Shown here in pieces: positions 33,334 through 44,944 of a DNA stretch of 64,000 nucleotides. Positions within the stretch are counted from its first letter, which is position 1. The number at the start of each line of letters is the position of its first letter. Below the pieces are notes generated by a model. It did not search any database. It was not told the origin of the DNA and saw only the letters and a list, made by a program, of their open reading frames with translations. The stretch spans positions 834,562-898,561 of the forward strand of contig OY811993.1 of NCBI GenBank assembly GCA_963681505.1. Reading direction: 5' to 3'. The DNA comes from Eunapius fragilis (lineage: Eukaryota; Porifera; Demospongiae; Spongillida; Spongillidae). The position numbers and the translations under genes were made by a program.

Positions 33334-34500
33334 CCGTACTGACAAGACGTTTTGGCGGCGACTATTTGGCGGAAGGTTCCGCCAACTGTGCCGCCATCAA
33401 CTTAATATTAAATTTTTTTCCGCCAACATGTTATCAGCGGATCCACGGCGTCGCGGAATTGGGGCGGGGGGAGGGACATTACGCACGTAATAGTCTAAGT
33501 ATCCCTAGACCTATGGCTCTTAATCTTGCCATGCTAAATGATTACCGTATACATGTACATGTACTTAATGCATAGGCATACGGCGCCTGTAATGTTCATA
33601 CCGGTACTACTGTATACCCGGGTCGGCCATACGAAATAATAGACCCTTCCTTTAACGGCGTAAGGAATGCAATTATTCTTAAACGCGTCACTTCCGGAGT
33701 TCTTCCTGTGTAGAATCATGACGGGAGACGTATGTGTCGTGTGTAAAATGACTCGTAAGTTGGACAGGAGTGTATCTATGCACTGTATTCCAGTCGAAAA
33801 AAGTACAAGGGCACGTTGGATTCGATCGCTTCGCCTTGTAGAGAAGGATATTAAAGCTTACCATCACGTGTGCAGCCGTCACTTTCCTTTGGATGGACAA
33901 AGCGATCCCCTTGATCTGTATCCAGTTGGATTAAGTGCGGATGTAAATGTCATTCCTGAAGGGAACAGTGGTCAGGATTCACTTGGGGTTCGAAGCCCAT
34001 CTGAAATGGAAGTTCCTGTACATGCAGTTACATGTAGTGTGGCCACTAGTACTGTGGCGGCGACCTAGATACACTCTTCTCCAACTTACGAGTCATTTTA
34101 CACACGACACATACGTCTCCCGTCATGATTCTACACAGGAAGAATTCCGGAAGTGACGCGTTTAAGAATAATTGCATTCCTTACGCCGTTAAAGGGAGGG
34201 GTCGATTCCTTTCTCCTCGCCATACAACTGATACTGTTCAATGCATGGAAGGCACTGAGCTGTATCCTACCCCGGACTCTCTCTGCTGAGGATCCTCCCC
34301 CGAATCCCCCAGGGAGCCCGCTTTCGAAGTATGATCAACAGCTACGCTAGCATTAATCATTTCATTTCCGCCAATTATAAATCGCCATAAATTAAATGAT
34401 TCTGAGACTTCCGCCAATTACAAATCGCCAGTTATAGTTAAAATACATAGTTTTGGCTCCGCCAAATAGTTCTCTCCGCCATTATGTCTTGGCAGTACGG
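33334..34500. mobile_element. TA-flanked element carrying a THAP domain
   Basis: Inverted ends CCGTACTG(A/C)CAAGAC... with GGCGG and ATTTGGCGGA blocks, flanked by TA on both sides. The two sister family IV elements show the empty site (CACGTATAGTTAAGC). Inside, ~125-bp inverted arms (33641-33766 and 34079-34205) include the start of the THAP frame. A TA duplication with THAP would fit an ISL2EU-type element; this assignment is inference. Confidence 0.7.
33720..34068 (+). CDS. Isolated THAP domain
   Basis: A 116-aa frame starting MTGDVCVVCKMTRKL. The THAP zinc pattern is visible: C6 and C9 (CVVC), a conserved W at ~34 (RARWIRSL) and C-x2-H at ~53-56 (CSRHF), then a DLYPVGL tail. THAP domains bind DNA in P, ISL2EU and other transposases and in host THAP proteins. 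No catalytic domain follows. The first ~45 bases of the frame lie in an inverted arm repeated at 34080-34130. It may be a captured exon, and whether it is expressed is unknown. Confidence 0.6.
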
Positions 34501-34740
34501 TAGTTATGTTTACTGCACTGACACGACTCGGATAGGTCATACTTCGCTCTTTATACGAAGTACTAGAAGTGTAATCAAGTGTGTATGGTCTGGGCACTAC
34601 ACGTAGCGGTAATTAACTGTGGCATGTATCCGGCCGGTTGTGCATTTAATAACGTGCACGTGCGTACTATAATCATTCTTGTGCTTCGATCGTTGTAGGT
34701 TTGACGCTCTTTGTAACTTAGTGAAGTTGTTTTTCTCCAA

Positions 34741-35075
34741 ATGCCTTCACGTCAGGAAAAGAAGAAAGCCAAACGACGAGCAAAGTACCTCAAAACTCGA
34801 GACGACGTATTATAGATTCAGCCCGAGCGGAACTACAAAGCAGAGCCTGAAAAGAAACGGGCCTCTCAACGTGAAAACTATCGAGCAGAGCCTGAAAAGA
34901 AACGGACCTCTCGACGCGCTAGGTATCGAGCAGATCATGAAAGGGAACGGACCTCTCGACGTGCAAGGTATCGAGCAGATCCTGAAAAGCTGGAACGGGC
35001 TGCTATAAGACAGCGATATTGCCATAGTCCTGAACGTGCATCTCGCTCGGCGAAAAGAGTTAAGGTCACTCAAAG
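34741..35075 (+). pseudogene. Relic first exon of family IV
   Basis: Starts MPSRQEKKKAKRRAKYLKTR, then a stop after 28 codons. Another frame continues with (R/Y)(R/K)A(E/D)PEKKR(A/T)S repeats of ~17 residues, ending at a donor AAAG|GTATGTCG at 35075/35076. The N-terminus MPSRQ.K..AK is shared with family II (59450 region), linking the families. Confidence 0.55.
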
Positions 35076-35168
35076 GTATGTCGTACCTTTACAACCTCCC
35101 TCTCATATCAAGATGGATTACTTATAATAACATGCATGCTAATCGGGTATGAATAAAAATCAATAAAA

Positions 35169-35459
35169 CAAGTAAATAAAAAACTTTCTCAATGAGAAAG
35201 TTGGTGGGATATAGGATTTGAAGGCAATGGTGGTGCAAAAAGCAAGGAAACAAGGGTGTAATAATAAGGGAGAATGTCATAGTCCTATATTTAGCACACG
35301 AACATAGTATATGCTACAAACAAACCGCTAAATATAGGACTATGACATTCCCCCTTACTATTACAGACCCTTGTTTCCTCAGTTGCTTTTTGCACCACCA
35401 TTGCCTTCAAATCCTATACCCCACCAACTTTCTCATTGAGAAGGTTTTTTATTTACTTG
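35169..35459. repeat. 3' terminal foldback of IV-3
   Basis: A ~290-bp palindrome, CAAGTAAATAAAAAACTTTC and complement; tip hairpin TTCTC-ATT-GAGAA, then TTTACTTG. Confidence 0.85.
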
Positions 35460-35899
35460 TTGCATGTTTAATTATTGGTGGTCTTGCAACCTCAGCGCCC
35501 ATATAACCAAGTCATGTGGCACCACTGCACACTTGTATTGGCGTGATTCCTTTTGTGCTACACCTTTTTGCCTCAACACCAAGTAGCACTTATTGCAGAA
35601 ATTGGAGGAAGAGGGGGAGGGGGGGTGGGCAATCTTTTTGTACATCCACATGAAAGGCGTACATCAGTTTGTCAGTGAACAGTGTGAACTTGTATGCATG
35701 TGGGTGGCATCCTAAATTCGTGGATACAGCCGATTGCTTCCTCATGATCACCGTTTGCGAGCCTTTGTTCAACTTGTATACACACAGGGCCTGTAAGGTC
35801 TTCTAATTAACAAGTTGATTTATAAGAATTTACAAGCTGCATGCCGGTTAGGTTATGTGGGGCGCGTAGTACTAATTAACACTCTGCTCTTTAGTTCTT
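35460..35899. other. No gene recognised
   Basis: Short frames only. A poly-G run is at 35613-35626. Confidence 0.4.
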
Positions 35900-36075
35900 C
35901 ACTGTAAAAACCGTGGTGGGTATAGCCACCAAAACGTTAGCCCACCACTGATTCTACTGTCCCACCAACGATCCAGGGTGGGCAAGTCACACCACGGACA
36001 TGGTGGGACTGATTTCTTCTCGTATAATTGGAGGAAAATTTCACCCTATGGAGGAAATTGAAAAGAAAAATGTCA

Positions 36076-36143
36076 CAACAAGGAGTCGAACCCCGGGGTC
36101 TACCATTTGATAGAAGTTATTTCATGCATTAGCCAGCATGTTC
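36076..36143 (-). other. Possible tRNA-derived relic
   Basis: The minus strand contains GGTTCGACTCC, a perfect B box, and 50 bases upstream TGGCTAATGCAT, a weak A box. The acceptor stem does not pair. Could be a SINE head or chance. Confidence 0.25.
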
Positions 36144-36214
36144 AAACGGTATGAAACATGACTTATATGTGCTTGTTAAATTATTAATTGTATGGACACA
36201 CGTGTTTACATCTT

Positions 36215-36936
36215 CTGTTTTATGGCGGTCAGTCACTCTGTGCATGTGTTGATATCTTTGTCCTGTTTTATGGCGGTCAGTCACGCTGTGCATGTGTTGA
36301 TATCTTTGTCCTGTTTTATGGCGGTCAGTCACTCTGTGCATGTGTTGATATCTTTGTCCTGTTTTATGGTGGTCAGTCACTCTGTGCATGTGTTGATATC
36401 TTTATCCTGTTTTATGGCAGTCAGTCACTCTGTGCATGTGTTGATATCTTTGTCCTGTTTTATGGCGGTCAGTCACTCTGTGCATGTGTTGATATCTTTG
36501 TCCTGTTTTATGGCGGTCAGCCACTCTGTGCATGTGTTGATATCTTTGTCCTGTTTTATGGCGGTCAGTCACTCTGTGCATGTGTTGATATCTTTGTCCT
36601 GTTTTATGGCGGTCAGTCACTCTGTGCATGTGTTGATATCTTTGTCCTGTTTTATGGCGGTCAGTCACTCTGTGCATGTGTTGATATCTTTGTCCTGTTT
36701 TATGGCGGTCAGTCACTCTGTGCATGTGTTGATATCTTTGTCCTGTTTTATGGCGGTCAGTCACTCTGTGCATGTGTTGATATCTTTGTCCTGTTTTATG
36801 GCGGTCAGTCACTCTGTGCATGTGTTGATATCTTTGTCCTGTTTTATGGCGGTCAGTCACTCTGTGCATGTGTTGATATCTTTGTCCTGTTTTATGGCGG
36901 TCAGTCACTCTGTGCATGTGTTGATATCTTTGTCCT
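36215..36936. repeat. 48-bp minisatellite, ~15 copies
   Basis: Unit TGTTTTATGGCGGTCAGTCA plus CTCTGTGCATGTGTTGATATCTTTGTCC (in two parts), almost identical between copies (a few single-base variants such as GGTGGTC and GGCAGTC). Because 48 is divisible by 3, three frames stay open as 16-residue repeats (for example GGQSLCACVDIFVLFY). I treat these as by-products of the repeat. Confidence 0.95.
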
Positions 36937-37406
36937 ACACTGCACAGAGCTATGGTACAGGATATGCATGTGGACATATATCAGGGTTGTAGAAAACAGG
37001 GAATAAACCCGTGTGGCTAATTATGTACTAATGATGGGTGAGGGTGTGGCCAAGATCGTTGGGGTGGCGTGAGAGGGGATAAGCCCTCATGTCCCAGCTA
37101 GGGGGTTGTAAGCTCCCCATCAGGGTCGCTCCAGAAGCTCTGCAACTATATATTTTTTGAAGCCATGAATGATAGTTCTTCCGCTTAGGTATAAATAGAT
37201 GTGTACTTGCAATTTGTCGAGTTATAGCAGTTGTAACACTATCAGGCAGTCACCTTGAAATTGCAACAATCCTTCAAATAATTCATCTTTGGTCGACCAA
37301 AACACCTGTAGGGAAGATGGCTTCAGAACTCTCTTAAGTTCCTTCAGTCTATAATTTCGGTAATTCAACATCTGGCTAATGATTACCTGCTACGTATCAT
37401 TGCAGA

Positions 37407-37972
37407 TATCAAACAAAACTTCTATTGATTGGTACAACTTTGTGAGGGACATTTGCGCACAATATTTTATTGACCATGCATCCTTCTGTAATTGGAGGCC
37501 CAGGTATAGAAGTAGAAATTGATGAAAGTAAGTTTGGTAAACGGAAATACAATAGAGGAAGGCAAGTGGATGGTCATTGGGTTTTTGGTGGAATCAAAAG
37601 AGTGTCTGGAGAATGTTTCTTGGTAGAAGTACAACAATGAGATGCCAACACACTTCTTCCACTGATAGCTCAATACATCCGCCCTGGTAGTATAGTTTAC
37701 AGTGACGAATGGAGCTGTTATCAGCCAGTACCGGGTTGAGGCATCTTACTATCAACCATTCCTTACATTTCGTGGATCCTAACACAGGAGCACATACACA
37801 AGGAGTAGAAGCTATGTGGAGCTCTTGCAAGCATATGTTACGTGAGGAAAGGACCATGCACTCAAAACTGTTTCCAACTTACCTGCCAGAGTACATGTGG
37901 AGGAGACGTTTCGGAGGCCCTACAACCTTTTCTAACATATTACTACACATAGCTGAACAGTATCCACAATAG
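37407..37972 (+). pseudogene. ISXO2/Merlin-like DDE transposase, broken
   Basis: After an acceptor TTGCAG at 37406, pieces read IDWYNFVRDICAQYF, GPGIEVEIDESKFGKRKYNR, VDGHWVFGGIKRVSGECFLV, SIVYSDEWSCYQ and LTINHSLHFVDPNTGAHTQG, then VEAMWSSCK and YLPEYMWRRRF. The D (EIDESKFG), D (YSDEW) and E (VEAMW) positions fit the IS1016/ISXO2 DDE triad used by Merlin transposons. At least one stop (CAATGA) and two frameshifts make it a pseudogene. Confidence 0.8.
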
Positions 37973-38603
37973 ATTGAGGATACTGTTGCATACCTTTTTT
38001 TTGACTATCTTTACCTTTGACTATAGTTGAGATATGATTTCAGTAATATTGTGTAATTGTGTAATTGTGTAAATTACTTGTTGATTAGATTTGATTGCAT
38101 ACCATCCCGTGAAAGATGGGGGTACTGAAGGCTAATCTACACAAGAACCCAAAGCGGTAGTTGTTCCACTCCCAGAAGCAGCAGGTAGTCTATGTTTATA
38201 TGGCAACAATACTAAGGAGGTTAGTGGTTTTTTTTATTTAAATTTCACACGAAGTTTAGCATTTTTACCCTCACCAGAACTCGAGAACAATGTGCATGGG
38301 ACGCGGATATTGAATCATCATCACCGATCAGCACAACTGATAGGCAGAGCATCATACTGTCACCTATCATTATGCCCACATGGTCTCCCAGTGTTGCCAA
38401 TGACTTTCAAACGCGCGCGACTCACCCAGTGTCAGTGACATTGAAACGCGTGCGGCTTCATCCAGCGTCGGTAATTTTCAAACGGGCGAGACTTCATCCA
38501 GCGTCAGTGACTTTGAAACGAGCGTGACTTCACCCAGCGCTAGTCGCATACTTGTCTCACAAAAGGTATGTCTTAAGTCCTTTCCGTTTATATATTAACA
38601 CAG

Positions 38604-39378
38604 GAAATATGACAGCTAAGACATGCAAAGCATATCTGTCACAGGTTGCATCTGCTATGCATGGGTTCAAAAAGTATCCAATTCGTGAAGAATTCATCGT
38701 GTGGCTGATCAAATTACCAGAATTTATCCATTTCTTCAGTCTCCTATGCCTAATGGGTCAAAAAATGTAAGTAGAAAACTTATTCATTCTATTCATTATT
38801 ACATAATTTCATATTTTATATAGGGTGCCATAGTTCAAACCTTGTGTGATCGCTTCAAGGAATTTCATCGACCACTTCGTAATCATGCACCTTCCCAAAG
38901 GATCAAGACTGACCCTGGTTCTAAGAAGCAAAAGGATGTCAAGAAGCAATCACTAGCAATGGCTGTACTGTACCATCTGGCAAAGATGAAATGTCTCTTA
39001 ATAGATACATCAAGTTTCTTACCTTCGGAGTATACAAAGACCAAAAAAGGAAGGGGTAACTACCAGCTTGTGACCTCCCTTATGAAAAAGACGTGTCCGA
39101 TCAGAAGAGCTGATGTACTGAACAATAAGAAGTTCAACCTCAACAGGATACTGATGAAATATCCATATTTGCAGTGTTCAGACCAGGTACAAGTAATCAA
39201 TCAATTTGGGATGTCTTAAATTCATGTCTACTCATTTTTTTTTTAGCTCTTCATGGAAATGGAGCGGGTTATTGCTCAGGTGGGATCAGGTGTAACACAT
39301 GCATCTTTTTCTGATAGGTGGAATAAACTGTGGGCACCCAGAATAACACAAGCTAGGAGTGAAAGTAGCAACAGATGA
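38604..39378 (+). pseudogene. Broken gene with two KYPFL-type repeats
   Basis: Three exons: 38604-38767 (MTAKTCKAYLSQVASAMHGF, then after a frameshift YPFLQSPMPNGSKN); 38824-39187 (GAIVQTLCDRFKEFHRP ... LNRILMKYPYLQCSDQ, donor CAG|GTACAA); and 39247-39378 (LFMEMERVIAQVGSGVTHAS, stop). The 'KYP(F/Y)L' segment after a helical N-terminus appears twice. I remember similar proteins, function unknown, in fish, cnidarians and sponges, often near transposons. One frameshift around 38697. Confidence 0.5.
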
Positions 39379-39728
39379 TTACAGACGGTTTTGAAAGTGC
39401 AGCAGAACACTGAGACTGTTTGAATGTACTGTGTTGGGTGTTGTTAAACAACTTTTTGTGCACTTTTTCTGATTAAGTAATTTTTATGCGATAACCTGAT
39501 TCTAGTGGGGTTATCTCATAAAAACTCTCATGGATTTAGTACTCAACTGGTGGGTGATCCCACTCCTTACAATAGGTGGGACTGGCACACCTCAGTAGGT
39601 GTGCCAGGCGGGACTGCGCTAGCACACCAAATCTGGTGTGCTCAGCCCACCAAGTTTTTTACAGTGTTAACTTCAAACAGATGATTAATAAGGCGGGATA
39701 CGGAGAAAACTGACAAGAAACCACAGCA

Positions 39729-39869
39729 AAAAAAGACGCGAATCATATTTTGATTCCACAAGTGATCTGTTTTTTTCATATCTGTATCAAAACTGTTATC
39801 ATTTTGGTACAGATATGAAAAAACGGATCACTTGTGAAATCAAACTATATATGATTTGCGCCTTTTTTT
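39729..39869. repeat. ~140-bp palindrome
   Basis: Arms GACGCGAATCATATTTTGAT ... with inner TTTTTTCATATCTGTATCAA, and the complement on the other side; an 8-base loop near 39794. Probably a small MITE. Confidence 0.7.
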
Positions 39870-40012
39870 TGTTGTGAACACGCCGTATCTTTTCATCGGG
39901 AAATAGATAGCTTGATGCGCTCGTCACAGTATAAAAGCACCGAACAGTAACAGTAAACTAACCAGCACATTGCGATGAAATCAGAAAGCACAAGGTACTC
40001 ATAGCACACCAT

Positions 40013-41110
40013 GGTGGTCATCCTGCACTTGTAAGGTACTGGTTGTGGAGCCAGAGCTGGTTGTGGGGCCAGAGCTGGTTATGGGTCCGGCGTGGAGCCA
40101 TAGCTGGTTGTGGGGCCAGGGCTGGTTGTGGGGCCAGGGCTGGTTGTGGAGCCAGAGCTGGTTGTGGAGCCAGGGCTGGTTGTGGAGCAAGGGCTGGTTG
40201 TGGGGCCAGAGCTGGTTGCGGGTCCGGCATGGAGCCGGAGCTGGTTGTGGGGCCAGAGCTGGTTGTGGGGTCAGAGCTGGTTGTGGAGCCAGAGCTGGTT
40301 GTGGAGCCAGGGCTGGTTGTGGAACCAGGGCTGACTGTGGGGGGGCAGGGCTGGTTGTGGGGCCTGGAGCTAGGACTGGTTGTGGAGCTAGGGCTGGTTG
40401 TGGAGCCAGAGCTGGTTGTGGGGCTAGAGCTGGTTATGGGTCCGGCATGGAGCCAGAGCTGGTTGTGGGGCCAGGGCTGGTTGTGGAGCCGGAGCTGGTT
40501 GTGGAGCTAGGGCTGGTTGTGGAACCAGGGCTGACTGTGGGGCCAGGGCTGGTTGTGGGGTCAGGGCTGGTTGTGGAGCCAGGGCTGACTGTGTGGCCAG
40601 GGCTGGTTGTGGAGCTAGGGCTGGTTGTGGAGCCAGAGCTGGTTGTGGGGCCAGAGCTGGTTATGGGTCCGGCATGGAGCCAGAGCTGGTTGTGGGGCCA
40701 GGGCTGGTTGTGGAGCCGGAGCTGGTTGTGGAGCTAGGGCTGGTTGTGGAACCAGGGCTGACTGTGGGGCCAGGGCTGGTTGTGGGGTCAGGGCTGGTTG
40801 TGGAGCCAGAGCTGGTTGTGGGGCCAGAGCTGGTTGTGCATTCATGAGGCCAGGGTAGCACAGTTGTACATAGGCCCATGCAGGGTTGGTGTGGGACCAG
40901 AGCTGGTTGTGAGGCATGGTTGTGGGCCAGAGCTGGTTGTGGGTCGTGCGTGCATGGGGTCAGGGCTGCATGGTTGTGCATAGGCCCAGGATTGGTTCTG
41001 AGGGTAGGGTTGATTGTGGATGGGGACAGGTCTGGTTGTGCATGGTGTCAGGGCTGGTTGTGCATGGGGTCAGGGTTGGGTTGTGGGGGTAGGGCTGGTT
41101 GTACATGGGG
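40013..41110. repeat. 18-bp minisatellite, ~45-60 copies
   Basis: Unit GGTTGTGGAGCCAGAGCT with variants (GGGGCCAGGGCT, GGAGCTAGGGCT). Dense at 40029-40845, degenerate to ~41110. A ~235-bp higher-order block seems duplicated (40430-40600 and 40665-40810). Open frames on both strands (VVEPEL, QPALAP) are by-products of an 18-bp unit. Confidence 0.95.
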
Positions 41111-41356
41111 TCAGTGCCAGTATGTGAGACCATGCAAGCATGCATGGACATTAGAACCTTTCATTTTCTAAAATGCCAGTGTCTGTTGTATGAAACAGTC
41201 CGTGCATGCACAACTATAACGTAGTACTATACTGATTAACCGTTTTGACCTAGTTGCTAGGTCTCGTACACGAACTGTTAACTTCAAAATGTATAACAGA
41301 GCCACTTCGAAAATTATCAAGTTCATTCCATGTACAATACAACGCTATGCGCCGTT

Positions 41357-41446
41357 GGAGCCAGAAAACTTCCTCAGTTTGTACACAAGTCAATGAGTAT
41401 TAATACTCATTGACTTGTGTAAAAACTGAGGAAGTTTTCTGGCACC
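41357..41446. repeat. 90-bp near-perfect palindrome
   Basis: Arms GCCAGAAAACTTCCTCAGTT ... with centre GAGTATTAATACTC and almost no loop. Could extrude as a cruciform. Confidence 0.85.
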
Positions 41447-43522
41447 AATTGACGTACCGCTAAAAGTGTATATACGTTTTAAGTCGCACAGTGTACGATT
41501 ACGATCATGTGGTGTCGGATAGAGTACAAGTTTTATAACCATAAAACAGCGTCAAATATGCTACCAAGTGTGTTGTGTTAAAGAGTAGCGCACATTCTAA
41601 CGTTGTTCTATTGCAATATTTCGTTGCTAAGCACACGCAGCCATTTCAATATTTCTGGGCGTAGGTCTTTTTGACCCACGTTTCAATGTATTGAAACAGT
41701 AGTGGGTGGGGGTTCTGTCTAGCGGAAGAGGGGGAGGAACCTTATAGTTAATATTAATACGAAATAATGTGGGTTGCAACTCCCAGTCTCCCTGACTTTG
41801 TTCATCGCATAATCGATTATACTCAATCGTGAGGTGACCTCTCTTTGGGGAGGAGAACCCAACGACCCCCTTGCGTACGCCGATGAGCCTTTTTAGTTTG
41901 TATATAATGATATGGGACAGGGTCTGAGAAAATGTCGTATCGCTATATATATATAAAAGTTATAAAAATGATTCACTTTGAAATCGCTACATCTCCCGAA
42001 CCGTAAATGCTATTGACTTCCTATTTTCAACACTTCATACAACATCATTTCTCTCTGGTAAAATAGATTTGGGCTCTTGCATTAGCTTCGTGCCTGTGTT
42101 GTAACGTCCGATACCCCTTGGGGTTCAAACTGGCCATATCTTTCGGCTGGACATCTCAATTAACTTCAAATTCGGTTTATACGCAGAGGGGTCCTGTACC
42201 TATCGATTTGTCCTGTTCGTTAATTTTTACTTGATCCGTTACGGAGATACAGCTGTGCAAAGTAATTGCACATTTCTCGTTCATTTCGCGCCATTAACCT
42301 ACTACAACCTGGTTCCCGCTACTCCGAGCACATGAATATACAATACCTCCCGTGCCCATGCCACTACATGTACAACTGAAGTACCACCGTTAATATACGT
42401 TCTTACAAACGTCAGTGGTTCTCTTCTATAACGAACAAGATTCGTTAAGCGATCAAAATGCGTGGGATTCAGCTACCATCACCATACAAAACACGGTACG
42501 TACTATCAGTACCGATACGCGCGCACAACAATATGTGTCCCTGTCGATTCGGTCATACTCTTTGGGTGCCACTCATTGCGTGGCCATTTATAGGCTCACA
42601 ACCTATAACAGTACGTCGGAGCCATGAGATATAGTGCACGGTGTATCAGCTAGGCTATGGGAGAGGCGTGGTCGATTTAAAGACACATGCAGCGCAGCTA
42701 GGCTGGAACGCATGTAACCCTTCCTTATTGTCGGGATTTGCGTTCTGCTGGCACATATTTTTTAAACGCCCACCGTTTTTCATTTCATCTGCATGGCTGG
42801 CACACACACACACCCATGAACCAACACATACACACGTCTCACGTCACACTTATACACACTCTTTCCACTATTCTTTCCCCTTGCTGTACACCCTGTAAAT
42901 TGCTATGTGCTACATGGATTCACTCATAAGCTTTGTCTTTTTGAACTTTTTTTGGTTACAGTGCTTTCACTGGCTTACTATCCAACTATTTATATTCTGA
43001 CTGATGTGTTTTTCACGTGTGTAACTGGATTGTGTGTTTTATACACCGTGGTATAGGAGTATGGGAGCCATGGGGGCAAAGGCCCCAACAATTTTTTCAG
43101 AGGAAGGCCCCCCTCCCAACCCCTCCCCCCATTGGTTGTATGTACTGGGTTAATGTGTTGTATGTACTGGACTATTTGTTCCTGTCTCACCGTACCTGCC
43201 ACATCATGACGTACCATGCCTCATGTCCCATATTCCATTACATGCATCCATTTACACACTCACACACTAATACAGACACAAATCACTATAAACGCTGAAG
43301 ATATGAGTGTGTACCATTGAGAGGTTTAAAAAGACATAGGACGTACTATTTATTACCTTCCTTTGTTATATAAAATTTCCAGGGCCCTGATCTTTATCTT
43401 TAGGGATAAAGCAGGGATAAATATTCCTGCCGGGCTTATATACAAAAGTAGGTTTACAGAGTGGTAATATCACAAAAGATAAATAGCACAGATTCCCAGA
43501 AAAGGCCCATGTATAATGCTAT

Positions 43523-43660
<138 letters not shown>

Positions 43661-44186
43661 AAACCAGTGCTACTTAGAATTAGTGGTTCTGGTGGGTATG
43701 AATGTCAGTTTGCTATGACCAGATGCAAAGCCACCCATGGAAGTCACCCATGGAATGTTGATTTACACGAGATGGTGGCAAATAGATAGGCTAATGCCTT
43801 TGTGTTTAGGACTCTGCCATTAAGAGACATATGGTCACATACCCTCCTGAGGATCAGAGCACTTGGTGTCATATTTTATGTATTTTTTTGGATCTGGGGC
43901 AGTGCCGTATCCAAACATGTTACAGACCTGTGAGTTCCATAGGCTTTTGCATTTGATCATATGTGTAGCAAACATGACAGTCATCCTCACCAGAACCACT
44001 AATCCTAAGTAGCATTGGAATTTCCGTATGTGTTTGTGTGTGTGTATGTGTGTATGTGTGTGTATTTGTGTATGTGAGTGTATGTATGTCTACGTAGCAT
44101 TGAAATCTTTCTTTGCAATTGATTTTTGTGATGTGTTGACAAGCTACTTCTAGATCTGCTCACCTAGAGATGAAAGCCTTGCATAC

Positions 44187-44412
44187 AAGTACATTCTCTA
44201 TGAGAAAGTTGATGGCATATAGGATTGGAAGGCAAAAGGAAGAAAACAAGGGTCTACTAAGGGGAAATGTAATGCACACACAGTTGAACAACATAATGTC
44301 CTACAAATGTGCTAAATATAGGGCTATTACATATTTCCTTTTTACACCTATATTGCCTTTTTAAAATCATATATACCAACTTTCTCACAAAGAATGTTTT
44401 TTTTTTTACTTG
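44187..44412. repeat. Solo Helitron-like 3' foldback
   Basis: Has both foldback arms (CAAGTACATTCTCTATGAG ... TTTTACTTG) and the TTTAGCAC-type centre but no head or exon beside it. Either the hairpin moved alone or the rest was deleted. Confidence 0.7.
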
Positions 44413-44828
44413 TTCCATCAGTTCTTTTTCTTCATGAGATAGAACATAACAAATTTAGAGTATTTTGAAATAAGACCATTTGGTGTTACACAGTTTAGGA
44501 GGGGTATACTGTGTGGAGGAGGAGGGGGGATGTCTCCTGGATGGAATGGTAAAAAGGGGGAAGGAGATCCCTACGTAGAAGTGTGACATCTATGGAAGAG
44601 GGGGTGCCCTGATGTGGAGGAGCAAGGGGCACCTGCTGTGAAGTGGGTGGGAAATCCCATGTGAAAGAGGTGTCTACTGGTGGGGATGGAAGCCCTGATG
44701 TGGAGGAGCAAGTAGTATGCATCCATTGGTGGCCTTGTAGTGCCATGGGTGTCCCAACATAAAGGGGCTAGCTTAGTGTCCACTGGTGGAGGTCCGGATA
44801 CAGCTTGCTAAGCTTTTTCAAGACCACC

Positions 44829-44944
<116 letters not shown>

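Larger units (their letters stand above)
32952..35459 (+). mobile_element. Helitron-like family IV copy with nested THAP element (IV-3)
   Basis: Starts after A with TCGAGAGTTAGTAGTAACTC, then ATATAGGATTTGACCCCG and the head with CAGTCCCACGTATTTCTTG plus a TTCTTG tract. It is interrupted at 33334-34500, resumes with the relic exon (34741-35075) and ends with the foldback 35169-35459, CTTG before T. Copies IV-1 (50140-51478) and IV-2 (61174-62311) lack the nested element. Confidence 0.7.
35900..39666 (+). mobile_element. CACTG-ended composite transposon
   Basis: Ends CACTGTAAAAACCGTGGTGGG and, inverted, CACTGTAAAAAACTTGGTGG. Both subterminal regions are full of TGGTGGG/CCCACC repeats, as in CACTA (EnSpm) elements, and TT flanks both ends (2 bp). 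It carries a minisatellite, a broken ISXO2/Merlin-like transposase and a broken KYPFL-type gene. The transposase type does not match CACTA, so the class is uncertain. Confidence 0.6.

Noticed and set aside
36215-36936. CRISPR array
   Set aside because: The 48-bp units are directly contiguous with no unique spacers, in a eukaryotic context.
36188-37006. 272- and 266-codon frames with 16-residue repeats
   Set aside because: A 48-bp repeat keeps several phases open at once. No signal, domain or splice context.
40043-40983. Several 60-230 codon frames with VVEPEL or QPALAP repeats
   Set aside because: By-products of the 18-bp minisatellite.
42415-42627. 70-codon frame, repeated at 49463-49675, as a conserved gene
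   Set aside because: Identity is explained by its position in the two inverted arms; no recognisable motif.
43017-43298. 93-codon frame, repeated at 48772-49053
   Set aside because: Same reason: mirror arm sequence with no domain.
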